Assembly: GCA_035627615.1 (NCBI GenBank)
Contig: DASPLL010000026.1
Location: 1-64,000, forward strand
Direction of reading: 5' to 3'
Source of the DNA: BRH-c25 sp035627615
GTDB lineage: Bacteria; Bacillota; Clostridia; Lutisporales; Lutisporaceae
Length of the DNA: 64,000 nucleotides
Part shown: positions 41,881 to 50,670 of the stretch, piece by piece
Numbering within the stretch: the stretch's first letter is position 1
Layout of the letters: each line of letters opens with the position of its first letter
The notes under the pieces: model-generated
What the model was told of the DNA's origin: nothing
The model's input: the letters and a program-made list of their open reading frames with translations, nothing else
Databases searched by the model: none
Translations under genes and position numbers: made by a program

Positions 41881-43233
41881 CTAACTCTTAAGATATCTCA
41901 GGGTCACAATTGAATGAGCCGGCGCTGTAATTACGGTCCCCTCTCCTCCTATTTTGATAGTGTAATCCGTTTCATAATCATTTGCATTCATAACTACTAT
42001 AATCAAAGCACCGTCTGGATTCTTGAAGGCTGTTGCTTCCAGTTTGCTGCAAGTGTCATAGCTGCAACCGATTCTAACCGCTCCGGGCTCTATATACTTG
42101 CTAAAGTGTCCGATATAATAATAGGAGTTCTCGTAGTATATTTCGTCGGTCTTTGTATCGGCAATTACGGGAGCATCGCAATAATTGCCCACATGATTTG
42201 GCCCGCCGCTTTCGTTCAGTACAAGGTTCCAGTCAATCCACCCTACTGTCCAGTTGTTGAAATCATTTATCATGTTATGCCCGTATCTTTCACCGACAGC
42301 CCAGGAATCCAGGTGCACTCCACCCTCCTGGCAGCCTTCTGTAAAAAGGAGCTTCTTATCCGGAAAGTCTGCATGGGTCTTCGCCAGATTCCCGAACTGA
42401 TCTCCTGAGTACCAGTGGAAGCCTGCTCCCCATACATATTTTGCACATTCAGCATCTTCAAGTATGGTTTTAGCCCTTTCGTACACCTGATCCGTATTGT
42501 GATCCCAGACAATAACATTAATATTCTCCAGTGCTGTTTCTGCCAGCACCGGTCCAAGATAGTCCCTTACGAAATCCCTTTCCTCTTCATGGCTGTATAT
42601 GCAGGAATCCCATGTCTGAACCGCATCCGGCTCGTTTTGTACTGAGATGCCCCATATATTCACTCCCTCATTCCTATAGGCCTTGATATACTTTGCAAAA
42701 TATCTTGCCCAGCTTTCCCTGTATTCTTCCTTCAGCTTGCCTCCGTGGTTCATTTCACCGTTAGTCTTCATCCAACCCGGAGGACTCCAGGGGGATGCGA
42801 GGAGCTTTATTTCAGAGCCCTTAACGGCTATTGCCTCCTTTATCATTGGGATCAGAAGCTTTTTATCCCGGTCAATACTGAAATGTTCCAGCTCTTTATC
42901 CCCTACCACTTCATCATATGAGTAGTTTCCCAGAGAGAAATCACAGCTGTTGATGTGGGTGCGGCAAAGTGAATAGTTAAGGCCTTTCAGAGGATCAAAG
43001 TACGCTTCCAGTATCTCTTTCCTTTTTCCTTCGCTCATCCTATAAAAGGTGTCTGCGGCTGCCTCTGTGAAAGCACCTCCAAAGCCTTCCATTAGCTGGT
43101 ACTCCTTATTCTCATCTATTTCTATGATATTTTGATCCGGGTTCTCAACAGGCGATAAATATAGCTCTTCCTTTTTGCTCATTCTGTCAGCAGTATCCAT
43201 TGCGGTCCGTATAACTTCCAGTTTGTTTTTCAT
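41881..43233 (-). CDS. Glycoside hydrolase family 30
   Basis: 450 residues from the ATG at 43233 (AAGGAG upstream). A GH30 barrel with MEGFGGAFTEAAA at the start, acid/base Glu201 (VQNEPD) and nucleophile Glu299 (LLFTEGCQ), plus a C-terminal beta side-domain. The family includes beta-glucosylceramidase, beta-1,6-glucanase and beta-xylosidase. There is no signal peptide, so it should cleave oligosaccharides already taken up by the ABC transporter encoded just upstream. Confidence 0.92.
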   Translation of the reverse strand: MKNKLEVIRTAMDTADRMSKKEELYLSPVENPDQNIIEIDENKEYQLMEGFGGAFTEAAADTFYRMSEGKRKEILEAYFDPLKGLNYSLCRTHINSCDFSLGNYSYDEVVGDKELEHFSIDRDKKLLIPMIKEAIAVKGSEIKLLASPWSPPGWMKTNGEMNHGGKLKEEYRESWARYFAKYIKAYRNEGVNIWGISVQNEPDAVQTWDSCIYSHEEERDFVRDYLGPVLAETALENINVIVWDHNTDQVYERAKTILEDAECAKYVWGAGFHWYSGDQFGNLAKTHADFPDKKLLFTEGCQEGGVHLDSWAVGERYGHNMINDFNNWTVGWIDWNLVLNESGGPNHVGNYCDAPVIADTKTDEIYYENSYYYIGHFSKYIEPGAVRIGCSYDTCSKLEATAFKNPDGALIIVVMNANDYETDYTIKIGGEGTVITAPAHSIVTLRYLKS

Positions 43234-43262
43234 GGGATTCACTCCTTATTCTCATAACAATA

Positions 43263-44114
43263 TCAACTCTTCATTGCTCCCGCGGTAGCGCCCTTTGTAA
43301 TGTGCTCATTCAATACGATATACACAAGCAGTGAGGGAAGCGCTACAAGGTTCATTACTGCGAACTGTACGGAATAGTTTGATATATATTGTCCTGCAAA
43401 ATTATATACTGCAAAGGGCAATGTCCTGTACGTATCGCTGGAGAGATAGGTTGCCGCCATAATGAATTCGTTCCAGGTATTCAGTATTGTCATAATGGAG
43501 ATAGTCATCACAGCCGGCTTTACCATTGGCAGTATGATTAAAAACACTATCCGTATGATGCCGCAGCCGTCAATAACTGCAGCTTCTTCCACCGACCGGG
43601 GTATTGTCTCCATGAAGCCTGTCATTAGAAACACACCAAGGGGCAGGGAAAATGCTATATAAGGAATTATCAATGCAAGATAAGAGTCGCTGATACCGAC
43701 AAATTCAAAGGTCTTGTAATTCGGCAGCAGCGTCGCATGTATAGGTATCATTAAGCCCAGAAGTATGAATGCGAGGGTCCGTTTCCTGAACTTCCACTCC
43801 ATGCGGGTCAAGGCATAACCCATCATCAATGAAAAAAGAACAGTGAAAAATCCTGCGGCAATATTTACTATCAGGCTGTTAATAAAGAATTTGAATATAT
43901 GTCCGTCCACCCAAGCGGTAACATAGTTCTGCCATTGCGGAGGATCAGGCCATTTCAATATATTCGCCCCGAACAGATCCCCGCTTTTACATAATGAAAA
44001 GTCAATAAGCCATACTAAAGGGAAAAGCTGCCCAATGGAAAAAACAGCTGCGAGTATATACATACAGCTCTTCAATATTCTTCGCTTCATACTGCTGCTC
44101 TTTATATTATACAC
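43263..44114 (-). CDS. ABC sugar transporter permease (MalG-like)
   Basis: 283 residues from a GTG start (GGGGAGGG upstream). Six helices and the EAA loop (EAAVIDGCGIIRIVFLIILP) that contacts the ATPase. It pairs with the MalF-like permease 17 bp upstream. No ATPase gene is present, as is common for clostridial sugar ABC systems sharing an MsmK-type ATPase. Confidence 0.93.
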   Translation of the reverse strand: MYNIKSSSMKRRILKSCMYILAAVFSIGQLFPLVWLIDFSLCKSGDLFGANILKWPDPPQWQNYVTAWVDGHIFKFFINSLIVNIAAGFFTVLFSLMMGYALTRMEWKFRKRTLAFILLGLMIPIHATLLPNYKTFEFVGISDSYLALIIPYIAFSLPLGVFLMTGFMETIPRSVEEAAVIDGCGIIRIVFLIILPMVKPAVMTISIMTILNTWNEFIMAATYLSSDTYRTLPFAVYNFAGQYISNYSVQFAVMNLVALPSLLVYIVLNEHITKGATAGAMKS

Positions 44115-44130
44115 ATTGCCCTCCCCTTTC

Positions 44131-45018
44131 TCAGTATTCTATCGCTTCCCGCTTCAGAAGCTTGTTCAGCATATATGTAGCGATCAGGCAAGCTATAACA
44201 AACAGTACGGAGATCGCATTGCCATAACCGTATTCAAAGGAGTTGAATGCCTTTATATACAGATAGTTTGCAAGGAATTGGCTGGTATTTCCCGGCCCCC
44301 CGTTCGTCGTCAGGTAGATGGTTTCCATCTGCTTCAGAGCAGCAATCACAGCCATGGTGACATTAATCCTTATGACCGGCTGAAGCAGTGGGATGGTTAT
44401 CCGGGTGTACAGCTTCAGACCGCTTGCGCCATCTATCCTGGCAGCTTCATACAGTTCCTCCGGGATCCCTTTTATTCCCGCATAATAAATCAGCATGCCC
44501 CATCCAAAGCCCTGCCACATGATGATTATAAGCAACGACCAGAGCACCAGCTTTGGATTGCCGAGCCATTCCCGCTTTAAAAAACCCAGCTGCAGCAGAT
44601 CCAGTGCCTTGTTCAAAAGACCGTACTGGGGATCATAAATACCCACCCACATTCTGGAGGTTACTACAATAGATATAACGCAGGGAATGAAGAATATTGC
44701 CCTGAATATCTTCTCAGGCCTCCCCCCCATCCTGTCAAGCATTATCGCCGCAGCAAGGCACAAGGGATGCTGTATCAGAACATATCCGGTAGCCAATAAT
44801 ATGGCGTTGCGCAAGGATATCCAGAAAATCCTGTCATGGAAGATAAGCTCCCTGAAGTTTTCCAAGCCTATAAACTCAGGTTTTCCAATGCCCGACCAGC
44901 TTGTCATCCCATAATATATGCTTAGGACTATGGGCAGGAATACTGCAAATACAAAGACAGACAAGCCGGGAAGTATGAGTATCGAAATGACCTTTTTATC
45001 TCTCAGCATTTTATGCAT
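44131..45018 (-). CDS. ABC sugar transporter permease (MalF-like)
   Basis: 295 residues from the ATG at 45018 (GGGGTG upstream); the frame opens further up in the hairpin, where no site supports a start. Six helices and the EAA loop (EAARIDGASGLKLYTRITIP). It is the partner of 43263-44114 for uptake of the sugar bound by 45086-46420. Confidence 0.93.
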   Translation of the reverse strand: MHKMLRDKKVISILILPGLSVFVFAVFLPIVLSIYYGMTSWSGIGKPEFIGLENFRELIFHDRIFWISLRNAILLATGYVLIQHPLCLAAAIMLDRMGGRPEKIFRAIFFIPCVISIVVTSRMWVGIYDPQYGLLNKALDLLQLGFLKREWLGNPKLVLWSLLIIIMWQGFGWGMLIYYAGIKGIPEELYEAARIDGASGLKLYTRITIPLLQPVIRINVTMAVIAALKQMETIYLTTNGGPGNTSQFLANYLYIKAFNSFEYGYGNAISVLFVIACLIATYMLNKLLKREAIEY

Positions 45019-45040
45019 AATTAAATCACCCCTGGACAAA

Positions 45041-45073
45041 TTTGATGCAGAAGCTTTGAGCTTCTGCATCAAA
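45041..45073 (-). terminator. Intra-operon stem-loop after binding-protein gene
   Basis: TTTGATGCAGAAGCT pairs perfectly with AGCTTCTGCATCAAA around TTG. It lies between the binding-protein and permease genes. Such structures commonly give partial termination or mRNA protection, so the binding protein exceeds the permeases. Confidence 0.75.
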
Positions 45074-45085
45074 GTGTTCTTGTAT

Positions 45086-46420
45086 TTACTTTGCTAAAGC
45101 ATCTGCAACAGCTTTATCCAGTTCTGCAAGGAATTCCTCCGGAGTCAGCATTCCGGCTGCAAGCTCCTGGGACAGGCTTTCAGAGGAGGTCTTAAAGTCC
45201 GGCGTTACACTGTCGTTCCAGCTGGTTCCGCTTATTGAAGTTGTACTGCTTAACACTTCTGTAAGCTTTTTCTGCAGATTTGTCTCATTGCCTGTAAGGT
45301 AGCTGTCGTATTTCTGTCCGGGTACGACCAGGCCTTGCTGCCAGCCGTTCTTTGCCCAGTTTTCCGGTTTCATTATATATTTAAGGAGCTTAATTGCTTC
45401 ATCTTTTACCGGCGAATTGGCCGATACGGCATAGCCTCCGCCGTTCCAGGCGAGCAGGTCGGTGGCTTTTCCGGCTCCGGTGCCTGGTCCCGGGAATTTG
45501 ACTGCATCAACATTCTTCTTGAAGGAATCGCTGAAATTAGGATTGCTGTCCATACCTACTTCCCATGCGCCCATGTAATACATGGCCGCTTTCTCCTGGG
45601 CAAACAGATTGTTTGCCGCGCCGTAGTCCGCAGCCACAAAGGAATCCTGAAAGCCTTTCACATCCATTAGAGCCTTCAGATCCTCTGCCGCTTTTTTCAA
45701 TACCGGGTTCTCCACGAATTTCACTTTACCGCTTATTGCATCGTATATCAGCTTCTGATCTCCGCCTTCCTTGATCACCAGATCCTGATAGAGCAGTGCA
45801 ATCGCCCACTTATCCTTACCATTCATGGCTATCGGCGCGATGCCCTTGGCCCTGAAGGCCTTGGCAGCAGTTATGACTTCTTCAAAGGTCTCAGGTACTT
45901 TGACACCGTTACTTTCAAACAAGGCTTTGTTATAGTATAAAACCATATAGTCGGTGTTTCTCGGGAGACCATACAGCTTGCCGTTAAGACTGAAGCCGTC
46001 CAGCGCTCCGTTGAAGAATTCATAATCTGCAAAATCAGCTGCGTTCAGTTCAGCTGCGTAGCCTGCTTCCATGACAGGATTAAAGAAGGAGGGCTGCCCC
46101 CATACCATATATATATCCGGAATAGAGTTGCCTGAAGCATAAGCTTTGAACTTCTGCTTGTAAGGCTCATCCTGAAGTGCTTCCAATTCAATCGTTACGT
46201 TCGGGTTTTCCTTTATATAATTATCTATCAGCATTTGTTCAAGCTTTCCTTGCCCTGCTGCACGGTCCGGCAGGTTGGAGAAGAACTTTATAGTAACTTT
46301 TTTATCCTCTTGAGGTTCTGCTTGTGTGGCGGCAGGCTTTTCAGCCGTACATCCCGCAATACCAAGTAAGAATATCAGCGAAAGCATTATACTGACCCAT
46401 TTTATTGCCCTGGTTTTCAT
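45086..46420 (-). CDS. ABC sugar-binding lipoprotein
   Basis: 444 residues from the ATG at 46420 (AAAGGGGGAG upstream). A lipoprotein signal with lipobox LLGIAGC, then a family 1 extracellular solute-binding fold (VTIKFFSNLPD, PDIYMVWGQ, GLPRNTDYMVLYYNKALF). It captures an oligosaccharide at the cell surface for the two permeases downstream. The GH30 enzyme in the operon points to a beta-linked glucan or xylan fragment. Confidence 0.93.
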   Translation of the reverse strand: MKTRAIKWVSIMLSLIFLLGIAGCTAEKPAATQAEPQEDKKVTIKFFSNLPDRAAGQGKLEQMLIDNYIKENPNVTIELEALQDEPYKQKFKAYASGNSIPDIYMVWGQPSFFNPVMEAGYAAELNAADFADYEFFNGALDGFSLNGKLYGLPRNTDYMVLYYNKALFESNGVKVPETFEEVITAAKAFRAKGIAPIAMNGKDKWAIALLYQDLVIKEGGDQKLIYDAISGKVKFVENPVLKKAAEDLKALMDVKGFQDSFVAADYGAANNLFAQEKAAMYYMGAWEVGMDSNPNFSDSFKKNVDAVKFPGPGTGAGKATDLLAWNGGGYAVSANSPVKDEAIKLLKYIMKPENWAKNGWQQGLVVPGQKYDSYLTGNETNLQKKLTEVLSSTTSISGTSWNDSVTPDFKTSSESLSQELAAGMLTPEEFLAELDKAVADALAK

Positions 46421-46557
46421 TATACTCCCCCTTTTCTGTTCCGGTTCCAAAGTTACTTGTCTTAAGGATCCTTTAAGAAAGCTCTTTATGAACTCTGACA
46501 CATTTTAATTATAGCGTCATGAAAAATCACTTGATAGTATACATTTTTTGAAAATAG

Positions 46558-46585
46558 TTGAAATTTTTCGAAGGATTGCTATAAT
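46558..46585 (+). promoter_or_regulatory. Promoter of the YesMN pair
   Basis: TTGAAA (46558-46563), 16 bp, TATAAT (46580-46585), about 80 bp upstream of the kinase start. The divergent ABC operon is read from the same 245-bp gap, but its promoter is not clear. Confidence 0.6.
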
Positions 46586-46665
46586 GACTCTTTAAACAGT
46601 AGCCAGCTTTATCATAAATTGGTATGATTTATTTAGCAGTACTTATGTAAAAGAAGGTGCATGGT

Positions 46666-48483
46666 GTGAAAATATCAGGAAAGTACCTGACAAAGCTGCA
46701 TACAGCTTACATGAATCTTGGTTTCAGATACAAGACCCTGGTGATCTTCAACAGCATAATAATCCTTGTTTCAATTATACTCGGAACATATTCCTATGTC
46801 ACTTCATCAAAGATGATTCAAGCTAATGTGACTTCTACAAATCTGAGGGATATTGAGCAGATAACCAACAGCATGGATTTTTTGCAGAAGGACATTTATG
46901 ATTTGTCTACTTTCATATGTATAAATCCCACAGTTCAATCCTTTCTCAGGGCCAGGAACAACTTGCAGAGTCAGCTGGTCGGAAATAATCTTGAGTCATT
47001 CAACAATCTTCTCGCATCAAAGGATTATATAAGCTTTATTGTGATTTACAACAAGAACGGAGATACATATTATATCAGCAGTGACAGAAGCACAGGCATC
47101 AAAAGCTATGATTCTGTCAAGCAAAGCCGGCTGTACGAAAAAGTGCGTGCCTTGAAGGGAGCTCCCGTATGGGTTGACCTGAATGCGGAAAACCAGGTAT
47201 TCATCATAGATAATAAGGCTCCTAAGATAGCAATGGTTCGGGCGCTGCTGGACAATAACACCTTTGAGGCTTCAGGGCTTCTGGCCATCTGTGTGAACCA
47301 CAATGTGCTGAGAAGAATATACGCCAGCAACAGCAAGCTCTCCGGCGATACGATGATACTGGATCAGGATAACCGGATGATTACATCCAGCCGGCCAATG
47401 GATCTGGACAGTACCGGTTACTATACACCGGATATGCTGACTCATTTGAAAAATTCAGGCGGCAGTACAGTTTTCAGAAACAAAGGAAAAAAACTGCTCA
47501 TAGTCCATAATACCATGAAGCAAAGTGGTTGGAAGGTGGTTTCCGTCACGCCTGTAGATGTGCTTCTGAACGAACTGAATTCAATATTGGGCCTTACCGT
47601 TGTTGTTATCATGATATGTCTTGCCATCGCTTTCATGTTCTCTGCCTATACTTCCTCAGTATTGACTCTGCCTGTAAAGCAATTGCTGAATTCCATGGAA
47701 AAAGTCAAGAACGGTGACTTTAAAGAAAAGGTGGATTTCAAATATAATGACGAGATAGGAATGCTGGGCGTCCAATATAACGATATGGTCGATAAGATAA
47801 ACAATCTGATCGGTAAGGTATACAAGCTTCAGATAAAGGAGCGGGAAGCTGAGTTGAAAGCACTTCAGGCCCAGATAAATCCGCACTTCCTGTACAATAC
47901 TCTTGATACGATTTTCTGGAAGGCAGAGAAATCAAAACAGAAAGACATAAGCGAAATGGTATATGCCTTGTCCAGGCTTTTCCGTACAACCCTGAACAAA
48001 GGCAGTGAATTCATACTTGTCAAGGAAGAGAAGGAATTCATTGAACACTATTTGCTGCTTCAAAGCAGCAGATTCAGGGAAAGATTAACCTACGACATCG
48101 ATTTTGACCCCCTGATAATGGATTATTCCATTCCAAAGCTGATATTTCAGCCTTTTGTCGAGAATTCGATAATTCATGGAATGGAGGCCTACGATAGGAC
48201 CTGTCATATAAGGATAAGCGGTATTTTTGCCAGCGATAGGCTGTTATTTACTATTGAAGACAATGGCGCAGGGATCGATCAGGATACAATAAGCAGGCTC
48301 CTGGACAAAGCAGTTCATGATGAAAAAGGTTTCCCCACAAGGCAAGGGTATGCAATCAGCAATGTTGACCAAAGGCTGGCATTATACTATGACGGTGATT
48401 ATGAAATAAAAATCACCGGTTCACCAGGAGAAGGAACAAAAGTTGAAATAATGATCCCCAAGGTGTACAGGGCAATAGTCTGA
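46666..48483 (+). CDS. Sensor histidine kinase, YesM family
   Basis: 605 residues from a GTG at 46666 (AGAAGG at nine bases). Two transmembrane helices (about 25-45 and 300-325) bracket an extracellular Cache-like sensor. HAMP, then a His_kinase domain with His407 in QINPHFLYNTLD, and an HATPase with VENSIIHGM and EDNGAGI, follow. It signals to the response regulator 17 bp downstream. It is divergent from the sugar ABC/GH30 operon, which it most likely controls. Confidence 0.93.
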   Translation: MKISGKYLTKLHTAYMNLGFRYKTLVIFNSIIILVSIILGTYSYVTSSKMIQANVTSTNLRDIEQITNSMDFLQKDIYDLSTFICINPTVQSFLRARNNLQSQLVGNNLESFNNLLASKDYISFIVIYNKNGDTYYISSDRSTGIKSYDSVKQSRLYEKVRALKGAPVWVDLNAENQVFIIDNKAPKIAMVRALLDNNTFEASGLLAICVNHNVLRRIYASNSKLSGDTMILDQDNRMITSSRPMDLDSTGYYTPDMLTHLKNSGGSTVFRNKGKKLLIVHNTMKQSGWKVVSVTPVDVLLNELNSILGLTVVVIMICLAIAFMFSAYTSSVLTLPVKQLLNSMEKVKNGDFKEKVDFKYNDEIGMLGVQYNDMVDKINNLIGKVYKLQIKEREAELKALQAQINPHFLYNTLDTIFWKAEKSKQKDISEMVYALSRLFRTTLNKGSEFILVKEEKEFIEHYLLLQSSRFRERLTYDIDFDPLIMDYSIPKLIFQPFVENSIIHGMEAYDRTCHIRISGIFASDRLLFTIEDNGAGIDQDTISRLLDKAVHDEKGFPTRQGYAISNVDQRLALYYDGDYEIKITGSPGEGTKVEIMIPKVYRAIV

Positions 48484-48500
48484 TAAATGGGAGGGTTAAT

Positions 48501-49274
48501 ATGTACAAGCTTTTGATCGCAGATGATGAAACGGAAATCCTGGAAGGGCTGAGAACCATCATAGACTGGGAAAGCAACGGTGTAACGTTGTGCGGAGAAG
48601 CCTGCAACGGAATAGAGGCTCTTGAAATGATAAATAGGCTGTCACCCGACATTATGATAATGGATATACGTATGCCTTTACTGGATGGTCTGGAGCTTCT
48701 GGCAAAGATCTCCCAAAACGGCCTTCCGGTAAAGTGTATCATCCTCAGCGGATATGACGATTTCTACTATGCACAGAAGGCTATTGACCTGAAAGCGGCC
48801 AATTACCTGTTGAAGCCATGCAGGCCGAAGGATATACTTGAAGCGGTCCTTAAAGTGAAGGCCGAATTAGATGAAAAAAAACAGCAGGAAGCACTATTTA
48901 TAAAATACAAGCTGCAGCTTCAGGAAAACCCGCCTGCGTTAACGGAAAATACAAACAAGCTTGTCAAAACAGCGATAGATTTTATCTATTCCAATTACTC
49001 GAAAGATATTACCCTGGATTGTATAGCCAAGGAAATTTATATTACCCCCGGCTATCTGAGCCAATTATTCAAACAGGAGACCGGCGTTAATTTCCTGGAC
49101 TTTCTCAATCAGTACCGGATTCAGAAAGCCAAGGAATATCTCACCGGTTCATTCCTCAAAAACTACGAAGTATCAGGTAAGGTTGGCTTCAAGGATGAAA
49201 AGTACTTTTCCCAGGTATTCAAACGCTATACAGGCCTGACTCCGTCACAGTACAGAGACAGAGGTGTGAATTAG
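48501..49274 (+). CDS. Response regulator, YesN/AraC family
   Basis: 257 residues. A receiver domain with the acidic pair Asp8/Asp9 and phospho-acceptor Asp55 (IMIMDIRMP), then a C-terminal AraC-type double HTH (CIAKEIYITPGYLSQLFKQE, GFKDEKYFSQVFKRYTGLTP). GGGAGGG precedes the ATG. It is shorter than many YesN proteins, lacking the long central linker. It is the partner of the adjacent YesM-like kinase. Confidence 0.93.
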   Translation: MYKLLIADDETEILEGLRTIIDWESNGVTLCGEACNGIEALEMINRLSPDIMIMDIRMPLLDGLELLAKISQNGLPVKCIILSGYDDFYYAQKAIDLKAANYLLKPCRPKDILEAVLKVKAELDEKKQQEALFIKYKLQLQENPPALTENTNKLVKTAIDFIYSNYSKDITLDCIAKEIYITPGYLSQLFKQETGVNFLDFLNQYRIQKAKEYLTGSFLKNYEVSGKVGFKDEKYFSQVFKRYTGLTPSQYRDRGVN

Positions 49275-49297
49275 CTGGTACTGCCCTGAGCCGGGAA

Positions 49298-49409
49298 TGC
49301 CACGGGTGCCACGGGTGCCACGGGGACGTTTCTCTTGTCAGCCTCTGACAACAGAAACGTCCCCGTGGTTGTGGTTGCCCGTGGTTGTGGTTGCCCGTGG
49401 TTGTATTAA
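49298..49409. repeat. REP-like hairpin with tandem repeats in both shoulders
   Basis: Three exact copies of TGCCACGGG (49298-49324) lead into a long stem. CCACGGGGACGTTTCT pairs with AGAAACGTCCCCGTGG, and an inner TTGTCAG/CTGACAA closes on CCT (49318-49368). The right shoulder is CCCGTGGTTGTGGTTG repeated exactly at 49362-49377 and 49378-49393, with a partial third copy. It lies between the convergent YesN-like and MFS genes. Confidence 0.85.
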
Positions 49410-50662
49410 TATTCGCTGCTTTTTAACAGAGAGGCTAAAAACAAAACTGTAATCATAACCATCAATAAGGCAGCTGCAAGGATAGTCCAATGTACCTCGG
49501 CCCTGTTGAGGACAACCCCGTACACCAGTGCACCGAAGGGCATGCCTCCCTTACTGATCAGTCCGACTATGGAAAATATCCGTGACATGTATTCATTGGG
49601 CGTTTCCCTCTGGATAAAGGTCTGTACAGGGACATTGATGAACATTATAGCAATGCTTAAAAGGCAGAGCACTACTGCCAGTAAAGCAAAGTACAAAACC
49701 GTACCGTTGCCCAATATTGATATGCTGCGGGGAAAGAGCAAGGCTGAAAAAGCCAGCATTGTGCCAATGAGCAGGCTGCAGCCTACCACAAGTGAGCTTT
49801 TAACTCCCTTCTCTTTTCCAAAAATCATGCCTGTCAGAATACTTCCGAGCAGTGCCCCCAATATCATTGCCATCTGCAGATAACCGTAATGTGTGTCGGT
49901 GTATTCCAGCCGCGCTCTGAAAAATAAAGGCAGCACTACTGTAAATACAGGTTGAACCAATGCATATATAACGAGGAAAAAAGTGCACAGCTTACGGATC
50001 GCTTTACTGCCCAGAATGAATCTGATACCCTCGGACAAATCTGTCACCAGTGCCGGTGTGCCGTTTTTCGACTCCCGCTCCACATGCTTATATTTTATCA
50101 ACTGCTCACTGCATCCTGATAATATAAATGATATCCCGTTTATTAAGAATACTCCCATGATGCCCAAACCTGCATACAGGGCAGCACCGATCAAAGGGCT
50201 CAACAACCCGGTCAATATCCGCGTTGATGCTACAGTGGAGTTGGCTTTTGTCAATTCTTCCCTGGACACCAGCTGAGGCAGCATACCTTTAGTCGCCGGA
50301 TCAAAAAAACCGTATAATATGGATACCAGTACCTGCACTGAAAGCAGCAAATTCAGACTTATCCTGTCCGAGTAAGCAGTAAACGCCAGACCTAGTATTA
50401 CCAAACCGCTGCATATATCGGTTGCTACCATGATCCTTTTGCGGTTCAACCTGTCTCCGAGCACTCCTGCAAAGGGATAGACCAGCAGTGCCGGTACCAG
50501 GGACAGGAAGGAGAACAGCCCCACGGTAGCCGCAGAACCGCCTGCATCAATGATATACAGCGGCATGATCACCGCCTGGATACCTGTTCCAGTATCTGAT
50601 ACCATTCTTCCAAGCAAAAGCAATATAAAATTTGTGTTTACCGCTTTCTTCTCTCTTTTCAT
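49406..50662 (-). CDS. MFS multidrug exporter (MFS_3 type)
   Basis: 418 residues, 12 helices. The GVLGDRLNRKRIMVATD loop between helices 2 and 3 is typical of DHA-type MFS drug exporters. It starts 8 bp after the rph stop, so it is the third gene of the TetR - rph - MFS operon. Export of rifamycin-like compounds or their phosphorylated forms is inferred. Confidence 0.92.
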   Translation of the reverse strand: MKREKKAVNTNFILLLLGRMVSDTGTGIQAVIMPLYIIDAGGSAATVGLFSFLSLVPALLVYPFAGVLGDRLNRKRIMVATDICSGLVILGLAFTAYSDRISLNLLLSVQVLVSILYGFFDPATKGMLPQLVSREELTKANSTVASTRILTGLLSPLIGAALYAGLGIMGVFLINGISFILSGCSEQLIKYKHVERESKNGTPALVTDLSEGIRFILGSKAIRKLCTFFLVIYALVQPVFTVVLPLFFRARLEYTDTHYGYLQMAMILGALLGSILTGMIFGKEKGVKSSLVVGCSLLIGTMLAFSALLFPRSISILGNGTVLYFALLAVVLCLLSIAIMFINVPVQTFIQRETPNEYMSRIFSIVGLISKGGMPFGALVYGVVLNRAEVHWTILAAALLMVMITVLFLASLLKSSEY

Positions 50663-50670
50663 GATATCAC

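Noticed and set aside
49298..49409. Possible CRISPR-like repeats
   Set aside because: Units are 9 and 16 bp, head-to-tail without spacers, and flank a hairpin. No cas genes are present.
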